Assembly: GCA_964525945.1 (NCBI GenBank) | Contig: CAZGKX010000048.1 | Span: 1-22,152, forward strand | Direction: 5' to 3' | DNA length: 22,152 nt | From: CAZGKX01 sp964525945 | GTDB taxonomy: Bacteria > Pseudomonadota > Gammaproteobacteria > Legionellales > Legionellaceae | Shown: piece after piece, positions 8,214 to 14,315 of the stretch | How positions within the stretch are numbered: position 1 is the first letter of the stretch | Layout: every line of letters begins with the position of its first letter | Notes under the pieces: model-generated | Database searches by the model: none | What the model saw: only the letters and a program-made list of their open reading frames with translations | What the model was told of the DNA's origin: nothing | Position numbers and translations under genes: made by a program

Positions 8214-9197
8214 ATGCGAGATTCAAATCCTAATTGGCAACAAATTCTAGCAAATGGCATCGGCACCGCTGCGGAATTACTTGATTTTTTGCACATCCCT
8301 TTAAAATTGGGCAGCACGCTTGCCGAAAAACAATTTAAAACGCGTGTGCCCAGAGGATTTGCGGCCCGTATGGAACCAGGGAACCCGAACGATCCTTTAT
8401 TGTTGCAAGTGCTCGCTATCCATGAAGAATTACATACCACAGCGGGCTACACACAAGATCCATTGGCAGAACAATCGTCCAATCCTGTGCCCGGGGTTAT
8501 TCACAAATACCATGGCCGCGTGTTACTCACCGTAACAGGTGCTTGTGCCGTGAATTGCCGTTATTGCTTTAGACGTCACTTTCCGTACCAACAAAATAAC
8601 CCAGGACGCCAAGGTTGGCATGAGGCCATCGCTTATATTGCTGAACACCCTGAAATTCACGAGGTGATTTTAAGTGGCGGCGACCCTTTATTGGCCAAAG
8701 ATCTGCTTTTAACGGAGTTGTTTTTACAATTAGCAACCATTCCACATTTACGAACCTTGCGAATTCACACCCGCATTCCAGTGGTTTTGCCTGAACGTCT
8801 GACACCTGCTTTTTTAAAATTACTGGCAAAGACGCGCTTAAAAAAGGTGATTGTTCTGCACTGCAATCATGCCCAAGAACTCAACCATGAGGTGGAAAAC
8901 GCCTGTTTCTTGTTGCGGAATGCCGGGTGCCATCTGCTCAATCAATCGGTATTGCTTGCTCACATCAATGATAACGTCAACACATTAGTGGCACTCAGCG
9001 AACGTTTATTTGAATGCGGGGTGTTGCCATATTATTTGCACTTGCTTGATAAAGTACAGGGTGCAGCACATTTTGCGATAAAGACGCAGCAAGCCCTTAC
9101 CCTGTATCAAGAATTGCAAGCACGCTTGCCTGGTTATCTGGTTCCGCGTTTGGCCTGTGAAGAACCGGGTAAAAAAAACAAAACATTGATCAAATAA
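8214..9197 (+). CDS. epmB: EF-P (R)-beta-lysine aminomutase EpmB
   Basis: This radical-SAM, PLP-dependent lysine 2,3-aminomutase converts lysine to (R)-beta-lysine, which EpmA attaches to EF-P. The 327 residues compare with 342 in E. coli YjeK. The iron-sulfur cluster motif is Cys111, Cys115 and Cys118 within CAVNCRYCFRRHFPY. ILSGGDPL follows, then HTRIPVVLPERL, and the C-terminal GKKNKT holds the likely PLP lysine (Lys323). The short C-terminus without the long extension of clostridial aminomutases fits EpmB rather than catabolic KamA, as does pairing with efp. A stop codon immediately upstream leaves ATG 8214 as the first in-frame start; its ribosome site is poor. Confidence 0.95.
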   Translation: MRDSNPNWQQILANGIGTAAELLDFLHIPLKLGSTLAEKQFKTRVPRGFAARMEPGNPNDPLLLQVLAIHEELHTTAGYTQDPLAEQSSNPVPGVIHKYHGRVLLTVTGACAVNCRYCFRRHFPYQQNNPGRQGWHEAIAYIAEHPEIHEVILSGGDPLLAKDLLLTELFLQLATIPHLRTLRIHTRIPVVLPERLTPAFLKLLAKTRLKKVIVLHCNHAQELNHEVENACFLLRNAGCHLLNQSVLLAHINDNVNTLVALSERLFECGVLPYYLHLLDKVQGAAHFAIKTQQALTLYQELQARLPGYLVPRLACEEPGKKNKTLIK

Positions 9198-9234
9198 TTC
9201 ATCAAAAGATCAAATAATCTCCAAAGTATTTTGC

Positions 9235-9240
9235 TATACT
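9235..9240 (+). promoter_or_regulatory. Possible -10 element (TATACT) of small secreted protein gene
   Basis: GCTATACTT has the C-TATACT form favoured by sigma-S promoters, and no good -35 lies 17 bases upstream. It sits 81 bases before ATG 9321, downstream of epmB. Just before it GATCAAATAAT occurs twice about 20 bases apart (near 9188 and 9209). Tentative. Confidence 0.35.
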
Positions 9241-9320
9241 TTATACAAGTGGGTAACGTATTGTGAATGCACCATTCCATAAACGGTTACAGATCTTCAT
9301 GTTTTAAAGGGAGCGAAATA

Positions 9321-9527
9321 ATGATAAAAATTTTGTTGTTGTCTCTTGGTTTGGCTTTTTCAGCGGTAGGGTTTGCTCATGCCGCTTTCGTGGTTCCCTT
9401 GAATAAAGGTGGGAGTTATGGGCCAACATACTCCGCTCAAAAAAATAGCCCCAACAAACCCGCTTGCCGCGCCGGTGAACACCGCGATCTTCAAACCAAT
9501 AATTGCGAAACGGATTCCTACGACTAA
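9321..9527 (+). CDS. Small secreted protein, unknown function
   Basis: I do not recognise this 68-residue protein. It begins with a clear Sec signal peptide (MIKILLLSLGLAFSAVGFAHA), with signal peptidase I cleavage likely after AHA at residue 21, leaving a mature chain of about 47 residues. That chain is hydrophilic, with glycine, serine and proline, and has two cysteines (49 and 62) that could form a disulfide in the periplasm; C-x12-C spacing is seen. ATG 9321 is chosen because AAAGGGAG stands 9-10 bases upstream and the signal peptide starts exactly there; an earlier in-frame ATG at 9267 has neither. It converges with a lipoprotein gene on a shared hairpin. Confidence 0.75.
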   Translation: MIKILLLSLGLAFSAVGFAHAAFVVPLNKGGSYGPTYSAQKNSPNKPACRAGEHRDLQTNNCETDSYD

Positions 9528-9534
9528 TCAACCT

Positions 9535-9556
9535 CTTGCGCCTTTCTAGGCGCAAG
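9535..9556. terminator. Hairpin between two convergent small genes
   Basis: A perfect 9-base-pair stem, CTTGCGCCT (9535-9543) with AGGCGCAAG (9548-9556), closes a TTCT loop. It sits 8 bases after the stop of the secreted protein gene and 5 bases after the stop of the convergent lipoprotein gene. T-richness after the stem is weak, so bidirectional termination is likely but not certain. Confidence 0.65.
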
Positions 9557-9560
9557 ACGG

Positions 9561-9815
9561 TTAACTTTGGTTATAATCGTACACATTAACACCACCATAA
9601 CCGACAGCGCTGTCATGGTTAAAATCAGTATCATCGGCATTTGGGCCATAACCAATATCGGGGTTTGCGGTACCATCATACCCCACCTTATACCCATAAT
9701 ACCCTGGTGTATAATCCACATAGCCCGGCGCAGGCCCATCTGAATTAAGTGTGCAGCCGGTCAGAACACCCATAACCGTCGCTAACACCATTGCTATTAT
9801 TATTTTTGCGTTCAT
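9561..9815 (-). CDS. Small Tyr/Gly-rich lipoprotein
   Basis: This is an 84-residue predicted lipoprotein of unknown function. The N-terminus is a lipoprotein signal, a hydrophobic stretch ending in the lipobox LTGC, with Cys21 as the acylated residue. The mature part is acidic, rich in tyrosine, glycine and aspartate, with loosely repeated GY and YG pairs (for example PGYVDY, PGYYGYKVGY). It has no positive charge clusters and looks disordered. Position +2 is Thr, which does not suggest retention in the inner membrane. The start is taken at ATG 9815, with AGGGA about 7 bases upstream; ATG 9818 and TTG 9833 are alternatives. Similar short tyrosine-rich lipoproteins occur in many gammaproteobacteria without known roles. 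Confidence 0.75.
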   Translation of the reverse strand: MNAKIIIAMVLATVMGVLTGCTLNSDGPAPGYVDYTPGYYGYKVGYDGTANPDIGYGPNADDTDFNHDSAVGYGGVNVYDYNQS

Positions 9816-9936
9816 CATCCCATCCCTGATCAAACACCATGTATTAACATTATAGTTTTTGTTTTTTTAAACAGCAAACCAAGGGGGGTATTTGTTTTGG
9901 CCATCTGCAAAAGCCGTTATCGATTGTCAACAATCG

Positions 9937-10380
9937 CTACGCTTGTCGAAGCATTTTCATTTGCATGGCCAATTGATTGTAACCCGCCTCGACATTGATA
10001 TAATTTGATCGGGCGAAAAGTACAGAAAGTGAACCATCATCGGTCGCATTTTTAGCTTGTAACACACTGTTAAAATGCAATTTTTTTAAACGATGGTATT
10101 CTTTGGATTGGGTCACCAAATAAAAGTTTCGATAAAAATTCTTAGGGTCCATGTACAGCAATTTTGCATCATTGGCCAATGCATGACCGGATTGATAATC
10201 ATGCAAAGAATAGGCGTTATTGTTATGAACAGCAATGACTTTGCCCTTGGGCAATAGCAACTTAATTTTCTGGGCCAAATGTTTAACTTGTTGATGGGCT
10301 GACGTGGAATATGGGCCAAACTGTTGCAAGGTGTTTTTGATGCCGACATCCGAAAAAATTCGGTTAGGATCAAACTCCTA
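9937..10380 (-). pseudogene. C-terminal part of a broken exported protein gene
   Basis: This is the second half of the gene whose first half is at 10449-10709. From the gap edge at 10410 the frame reads NIVFHLKNQR, then a TAG at 10380-10378, then EFDPNRIFSDVGIKNTLQQF and onward without interruption to the stop at 9937. Conserved-looking blocks are EFDPNRIF, AVHNNN, DDGSLSVLFA and YINVEAGYNQLAMQM. I believe these mark a widespread family of uncharacterised exported proteins that includes a mainly polar DDGSLSV core, but I cannot name a function. The TAG stands where a tyrosine would fit. Internal start codons exist (TTG 10329), but no product lacking the N-terminal signal would be exported. 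Confidence 0.7.
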
Positions 10381-10410
10381 ACGCTGGTTTTTTAAGTGAA
10401 AAACGATATT

Positions 10411-10420
10411 NNNNNNNNNN
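10411..10420. other. Assembly gap (10 N)
   Basis: Ten undetermined bases interrupt the locus. They may stand for a gap of any length. The flank to the left (10330-10410) continues the exported-protein gene. The flank to the right (10421 to about 10490) is very AT-rich and does not fit that gene. Confidence 0.98.
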
Positions 10421-10448
10421 AATTAGGTATAACAATAGAGATATCCAT
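10421..10448 (-). CDS. Possible first codons of a family 2 glycosyltransferase, cut by gap
   Basis: ATG 10448 opens MDISIVIPN and then enters the N gap. This string is the usual opening of GT-A fold family 2 glycosyltransferases (hydrophobic strand followed by P-N/T-Y-N). Only nine residues are visible, so the call is weak. The ATG directly follows the TAG that ends the preceding frame, and the surrounding bases are AT-rich like many surface-polysaccharide loci. If real, it is foreign to the flanking gene. Confidence 0.3.
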
Positions 10449-10709
10449 CTAACTTTTTATAATTATATTACCACTAAAATAATGGTATTGCCCAGGATGA
10501 ATAAGGGTTAATACACTTCCCCCCTCTTTTTTAGCAATTGTTTTTGCAGCTTTTAGGGCCGTGGTTTCATTTTGATGCAAATGCACAAAGGCTTTGCCTG
10601 CCCCAAATTGTTGTTTATCAATAATGACTTTGGTATCGCCGAGTTGGACAGGGTACTGGTGGCCGTACGTCACACTGGCAAATACAAGTAAAAAGAGCAT
10701 TTTTATCAT
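10449..10709 (-). pseudogene. N-terminal part of the same broken exported protein gene
   Basis: The reading frame begins with a signal peptide (MIKMLFLLVFASVTYG), cleaved near residue 16, and continues through FVHLHQNETTALKAAKTIAK and GGSVLTLIHPGQ. These blocks belong with those at 9937-10410: with the intervening sequence removed, HPGQ would run nearly straight into NIVFHLKNQR. After HPGQ the frame changes character: AT-rich codons give a short tail ending NIIIKS and a TAG at 10451-10449. The true gene therefore breaks near 10490. The start is taken at ATG 10709; ATG 10721 in frame adds four residues, and neither has a strong ribosome site. It is divergent from the phoU-like gene, about 120 bases away. 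Confidence 0.7.
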
Positions 10710-10829
10710 AAGAGCCGCCATATAGATTCATTTTTGCGCATTTTAAACGAAGCCCTGGGGCAATGCAATGATAGAACTTTTAACAAATGTTCGATATACT
10801 TGCCTCAATTCTTGAAAAGGTACATGCAC

Positions 10830-11501
10830 ATGGGCAGTATTTTTAACATGTTCGGGCCATCACCCATCAGGCCTATTGAGCGGCATATGCGCAAAGCATA
10901 TCTCTGTGCAAAACAACTTCATCCCTTTTTTGAAGCCGTCCTGCAATTGGATTGGGCACTGGCTGAATCCATTAAAAATAAAATTGTCTCGATTGAAAAA
11001 GAAGCTGATTTGATCAAACGTGATTTACGATTGCATTTGCCAACAGGTTTATTTCTACCTGTATCACGAACAGATTTACTGGAATTGTTAAGCGCACAAG
11101 ATCGTATCGCCAATAAAGCTGAAGATATTGCTGGATTAATTGTCAGTCGAAAAATGGCAATTCCTGAGGCGATATCAAATCTATTCATGCAGTTTTTAAC
11201 CCGCTGCCTGGATGCCGCTGAACAAGCATGCAAAGCCATTAATGAATTGGACCAATTGCTAGAAAGCGGTTTTCGTGGCAATGAAGTTAAAATTGTTGAA
11301 GAGATGATTGTCACTCTTGATGAAATTGAACATGACAGTGACGATAAATTATCTGAAATTAGGCATCGGATTTTTGAGCTTGAAGAAAACCTCACTCCGA
11401 TTGAAGTAATTTTCCTCTATAAACTCGTTCAATGGATTGGCGAATTGGCTGACCACGCCCAAACGGTGGGTGGTCGTCTACAAATTCTTATTGCACGGTA
11501 A
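10830..11501 (+). CDS. PhoU-like protein of the YkaA/TIGR00153 (DUF47) family
   Basis: This is a 223-residue, all-helical cytoplasmic protein of the DUF47 family, close in length to E. coli YkaA (226), which is likewise encoded beside a pit gene. Members are thought to control Pit-type phosphate transporters as PhoU does the Pst system. Matching blocks are SPIRPIERHM (about 9-18), LPTGLFLPVSRTDLLELL, QDRIANKAEDI, LLESGFRGNEV and the C-terminal LYKLVQWIGELADHAQTVG. ATG 10830 is chosen because AAAGG lies 9 bases upstream and the N-terminus then matches YkaA; earlier in-frame starts (10734, 10824) add unmatched residues. Nine bases separate it from pit. Confidence 0.92.
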   Translation: MGSIFNMFGPSPIRPIERHMRKAYLCAKQLHPFFEAVLQLDWALAESIKNKIVSIEKEADLIKRDLRLHLPTGLFLPVSRTDLLELLSAQDRIANKAEDIAGLIVSRKMAIPEAISNLFMQFLTRCLDAAEQACKAINELDQLLESGFRGNEVKIVEEMIVTLDEIEHDSDDKLSEIRHRIFELEENLTPIEVIFLYKLVQWIGELADHAQTVGGRLQILIAR

Positions 11502-11510
11502 AAATCACCT

Positions 11511-12764
11511 ATGGATCATTCAATACTATTTGTTAGTCTCGCTGTTGTGCTTTGTTTTCTGATGACGTGGGGTGTTGGCGCTAATGATTTAGCAAATGTC
11601 ATGAGCACCACAATGGGCTCAAAAGCCATTACAGTCAAGCAAGCCATGCTCATTGCCGTTGTTTTTGAGTTTGCTGGCGCCTTTTTGGGCGGCACAGGTG
11701 TAACGGAAACAATGCGGGACGGTATCATCAACACCAGCCAATTGTCGGGGCAGCCCTTAGTGCTTTGTGAAGGCATGTTAGGGGTTTTGTTAGCCTGTAC
11801 CATTTGGATGAATCTTGCCAGTTATTTTGGGGTTCCAGTCTCGATCACCAACGCCTTGGTAGGCTCCATGGTGGGCTTTGGGAGTGTTGTGTTAGGCAGC
11901 AATGCGATCCATTGGAACCAAGTCTCCCATATCGCTATTGGTTGGGTGACCTCTCCCCTCATTGCCGGAGTGACCGGTTACGCTTTATTTTTTAGCATAC
12001 AACAATCGATTTTCGTCAAAAATGATCCCTTGGAAAAAGCAAAAATTTATGTGCCCATTTATCTTTTTTTAGTGGGTTGTATCTTATCGTTTATTACCGT
12101 ATTTAAAGGGTTGCACCATTTTCATATTCATTTGAATTTCCAACAAAATTTAATCGTGACACTCATCTCTAGTTTTAGCATCACCGCCATCGGTGTTTTT
12201 TTTATTCGGCGCCTGAAAGAAAATCCAAACATGAAGCGCCGTGAGCGATTTTTACAAGTTGAAAGATATTTTGCAGTGTTAATGGCTTTGACTGCCTGCG
12301 CCATGGTTTTTGCTCATGGTTCCAATGATGTTGCCTTGGCTGTTGGCCCATTGACCATCATTCATAGCTTAACGATGAACACACACCAACCTCTCAGCGC
12401 TGCCAGCTACCCTTCTTGGACCATTTTGCTGGCCTGTATAGGGGTTGTCAGTGGTTTGTTGGTCTATGGCCGCAAAGTGATAGAAACGGTGGGTAGCTCG
12501 ATCACAGCACTTACGCCGAGTCGAGCTTTTGCGGCAACCCTGGCTGCGGCGACGACGGTGGTGGTGGCCACAAGCTTGGGCATTCCTGTCTCCGCAACTC
12601 AAACGCTGGTAGGTGCTGTACTGGGAGTAGGACTAGCTCGTGGCATTGGTGCATTGAATTTAATTGTGATTCGAAATATTTTTACCTCCTGGATTTTAAC
12701 ACTGCCAGCCGCTTCATTGTTAACGATCATATCGTATAAATTACTGCACTTAATTTTCGGATAA
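11511..12764 (+). CDS. pit: Low-affinity inorganic phosphate transporter (Pit family)
   Basis: This is a 417-residue inner-membrane Pit/PiT family symporter that takes up phosphate, in bacteria usually as a neutral metal-phosphate complex driven by protons. The family's inverted duplication is plain. GANDLAN (23-29) pairs with HGSNDVA (269-275), and FGVPVSITNALVGSMVG pairs with LGIPVSATQTLVGAVLG in the C-terminal half. About ten membrane segments are visible with a cytoplasmic loop near 235-252. At 417 residues it is nearer the short PitA-like bacterial forms than E. coli PitA (499). It is the second gene of an operon with the DUF47 protein and is closed by a strong palindrome. Confidence 0.95.
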   Translation: MDHSILFVSLAVVLCFLMTWGVGANDLANVMSTTMGSKAITVKQAMLIAVVFEFAGAFLGGTGVTETMRDGIINTSQLSGQPLVLCEGMLGVLLACTIWMNLASYFGVPVSITNALVGSMVGFGSVVLGSNAIHWNQVSHIAIGWVTSPLIAGVTGYALFFSIQQSIFVKNDPLEKAKIYVPIYLFLVGCILSFITVFKGLHHFHIHLNFQQNLIVTLISSFSITAIGVFFIRRLKENPNMKRRERFLQVERYFAVLMALTACAMVFAHGSNDVALAVGPLTIIHSLTMNTHQPLSAASYPSWTILLACIGVVSGLLVYGRKVIETVGSSITALTPSRAFAATLAAATTVVVATSLGIPVSATQTLVGAVLGVGLARGIGALNLIVIRNIFTSWILTLPAASLLTIISYKLLHLIFG

Positions 12765-12799
12765 ATTTCTTCACATTTTTCATGAAAAAACATCAAAAT

Positions 12800-12823
12800 A
12801 AAGCACCACCATGGTGGTGCTTT
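12800..12823. terminator. Bidirectional terminator after pit
   Basis: A perfect 24-base palindrome centred on CCATGG (12809-12814) has GC-rich arms flanked by AAA and TTT. It lies 35 bases after pit and 20 bases after the end of the convergent DUF1328 gene, so it can stop transcription from both. Confidence 0.8.
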
Positions 12824-12843
12824 AAACGCAAAAATACGCGCAC

Positions 12844-13032
12844 TTAAACTGGCGGCGGTGGTGGACCTCTTCTTCCCCCCACAACCCACAGAATAAGAAA
12901 AACAATAAACAAGATAAGAAATAAATAAAACAACAACTTCGCAATCCCCGCTGCAGCTGCGGCTATACCGCCGAACCCTAAGGCTGCTGCAATGATCGCT
13001 ATGATAAAAAAAGTAACCGCCCAACCTAACAT
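12844..13032 (-). CDS. DUF1328/YtjA-family small membrane protein
   Basis: This is a 62-residue membrane protein of the YtjA (DUF1328) family, function unknown, often induced under stress. WAVTFFIIAIIAAALGFGG, a short AAAAAGIAK turn and a second hydrophobic helix match E. coli YtjA, which is about 53 residues. The C-terminus differs, ending in a basic-plus-polyproline tail GGRRGPPPPPV. ATG 13032 is chosen over the adjacent ATG 13035 because AGGAGG then sits 5 rather than 2 bases away. A TATAAT lies 62 bases upstream on the minus strand. It is divergent from the DUF883 gene. Confidence 0.85.
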   Translation of the reverse strand: MLGWAVTFFIIAIIAAALGFGGIAAAAAGIAKLLFYLFLILFIVFLILWVVGGRRGPPPPPV

Positions 13033-13093
13033 CATAACCTCCTTGTAAAACACCCTTAATTTTTAATATAAATTTCTGTGATTCCTCTTTAAA

Positions 13094-13099
13094 ATTATA
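13094..13099 (-). promoter_or_regulatory. Likely -10 box of the DUF1328 gene
   Basis: A perfect TATAAT lies on the minus strand, preceded by CACC-like pyrimidine/purine sequence (ACAC). No convincing -35 is found 16-18 bases upstream, which would suit a stationary-phase sigma factor. The start would be near 13087, leaving a leader of about 55 bases. Confidence 0.4.
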
Positions 13100-13126
13100 G
13101 TGTATTTTTTATAAATTACTTTTATT

Positions 13127-13173
13127 TTGACAAAAAATTGATGTTGTTGAATTGATACTCTACTATTAATAGT
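13127..13173 (+). promoter_or_regulatory. AT-rich control region of the DUF883 gene: TTGACA and palindrome
   Basis: A consensus TTGACA occurs at 13127-13132, but the best -10-like boxes downstream (GATACT) are spaced too widely, so it may not be the working promoter. ACTATTAATAGT (13162-13173) is a perfect 12-base palindrome 61 bases before the start codon and could be an operator. Confidence 0.3.
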
Positions 13174-13233
13174 GAGATGAACATTACGCTAAATTACATT
13201 CTGTTTTGGATGAATTTATAAAGGAGAATTGAA

Positions 13234-13515
13234 ATGGAAACTTCTAAAAACATCAATTTAAAATACAATAAATTGCAAGATAAAATAGAACAAAAGAAAG
13301 AACACATTCAAAATTCAGCCAATGAATTGTTGCAAGAAGGCAAAAAATTGGGGACTGAAATATACAAGCAAGGCAAAGAAACAGTAGATACCATGCAAGA
13401 TAATGTGAAAGAATATTCTGATGAATTATTGGTTAAAGTAAAAGATAACCCTGTGACCTCATTGTTAATTGCGGGGGGAATTGGATTTTTACTTTCTTTG
13501 TTTTTGCGCAAATAA
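13234..13515 (+). CDS. DUF883/ElaB-YqjD-type membrane-anchored protein
   Basis: This is a 93-residue protein of the ElaB/YgaM/YqjD (DUF883) type. In E. coli these are stationary-phase proteins anchored in the inner membrane by a C-terminal helix and reported to bind ribosomes. The chain shows a long, highly charged, lysine- and glutamate-rich helix (about 1-70, likely coiled coil), then NPVTSLLIAGGIGFLLSLFL (about 72-91) as the tail anchor, ending RK. It lacks cysteines. Its ribosome site AAAGGAG is strong. It shares a divergent, AT-rich 200-base control region with the DUF1328 gene and is closed by a classic intrinsic terminator, so it is probably monocistronic. Confidence 0.85.
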   Translation: METSKNINLKYNKLQDKIEQKKEHIQNSANELLQEGKKLGTEIYKQGKETVDTMQDNVKEYSDELLVKVKDNPVTSLLIAGGIGFLLSLFLRK

Positions 13516-13525
13516 GGTCTAGTGG

Positions 13526-13567
13526 AAGCGGGAAATTTTTGTTTAATGTTCGATTTTCCCGCTTTTT
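13526..13567 (+). terminator. Rho-independent terminator after the DUF883 gene
   Basis: Stem AAGCGGGAAA (13526-13535) pairs with TTTCCCGCTT (13555-13564) across a 19-base loop and runs into TTTTT (13563-13567). It lies 10 bases after the stop codon. The convergent transglutaminase-like gene ends 30 bases further on. Confidence 0.85.
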
Positions 13568-13596
13568 ACACTGAGCTAGAGTTTAGTCAGTCCTGC

Positions 13597-14226
13597 TTAT
13601 TTAAGGCCCTGTTTGATAGGGTAAGGGCTTTCAGATAAAGTTGGTGTATCCAACGGCTCAAATTCTTTTCTCAGAAGAAGATCTCTAATCCTATCGATAG
13701 ACAAAGCGGGCTTGTATGAGGAAGGGATGACCTCTATAACTTCGGGCTCTTCGTCCTCCATCTCATAATGTTCGGGGGATAGAAGCCGGCCATGCATAAT
13801 ATTTTGTCGGACACTCCCACCATACGCGGTTATGTTCTGTCTCCACATTGATTTTAAGCAGCAAAATTCCGCCCATGGATCCACAATCAAATCTTCAACA
13901 AGTAAAAACTGATGATTTATACCATATTGCCCTATCGCGACTTCGCCTTTATACCCAGCCGCTCTTAAGATCAACGCCCCAAGATATGCCATTTCTTGGC
14001 AATTACCACAACCGCTTTCCAGTGCTTTAACAGCCGCCTCATAAGGTGACGCTGTCTGGTGTTGGTAGCCACGGATTGTTTGCTCTATTGCACCATCGGC
14101 AGGATAACCTTCCGGCGCTAAAGAACGTTTTGTAGAACTGTTTGGAATTGCGATGGGGATATATTTTAATAAAAATTTGGCGACTTCTATCGCATTTGCG
14201 CTCGATAAATCCAGAAAATCGTTCAT
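13597..14226 (-). CDS. Transglutaminase/papain-fold-like protein, Cys-His-Asp
   Basis: This is a 209-residue protein with what looks like a transglutaminase-superfamily catalytic core: GCGNCQEMAYLGALILRAAGY with Cys76 at the start of a helix, NHQFLLV with His105 starting a strand, and VDPWAE with Asp116. Order and spacing suit a Cys-His-Asp triad, and the DPW following the Asp is common in this fold. Members may be proteases, peptide N-glycanases or deamidating/crosslinking enzymes. There is no signal peptide or membrane helix. After the core comes an acidic segment (MEDEEPEVIEV) and a basic C-terminal region. A strong AGGGGGAGG precedes the ATG. It lies on the minus strand behind the thioesterase, 89 bases away. 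The substrate is unknown. Confidence 0.75.
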   Translation of the reverse strand: MNDFLDLSSANAIEVAKFLLKYIPIAIPNSSTKRSLAPEGYPADGAIEQTIRGYQHQTASPYEAAVKALESGCGNCQEMAYLGALILRAAGYKGEVAIGQYGINHQFLLVEDLIVDPWAEFCCLKSMWRQNITAYGGSVRQNIMHGRLLSPEHYEMEDEEPEVIEVIPSSYKPALSIDRIRDLLLRKEFEPLDTPTLSESPYPIKQGLK

Positions 14227-14315
14227 ATCCTCCCCCTAGAATTATGATTATAGTCTATCCTAATAATGAATTGTTGTTGCCGCTTTAAAATCGCAGGAAA
14301 TGATGGAGGAATGAG

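Noticed and set aside
9188..9220. Two copies of GATCAAATAAT about 20 bases apart
   Set aside because: There are only two short copies in AT-rich intergenic DNA. They are too few for a repeat array or a supported operator.
10919..11395. Minus-strand open frame of 158 codons inside the PhoU-like gene
   Set aside because: It is rich in Ser, Asn and Cys with no motifs, and the plus strand holds a well-matched DUF47 protein.
12599..13024. Minus-strand open frame of 141 codons spanning the pit end and the DUF1328 gene
   Set aside because: It crosses the terminator palindrome and is out of frame with the recognisable DUF1328 protein.
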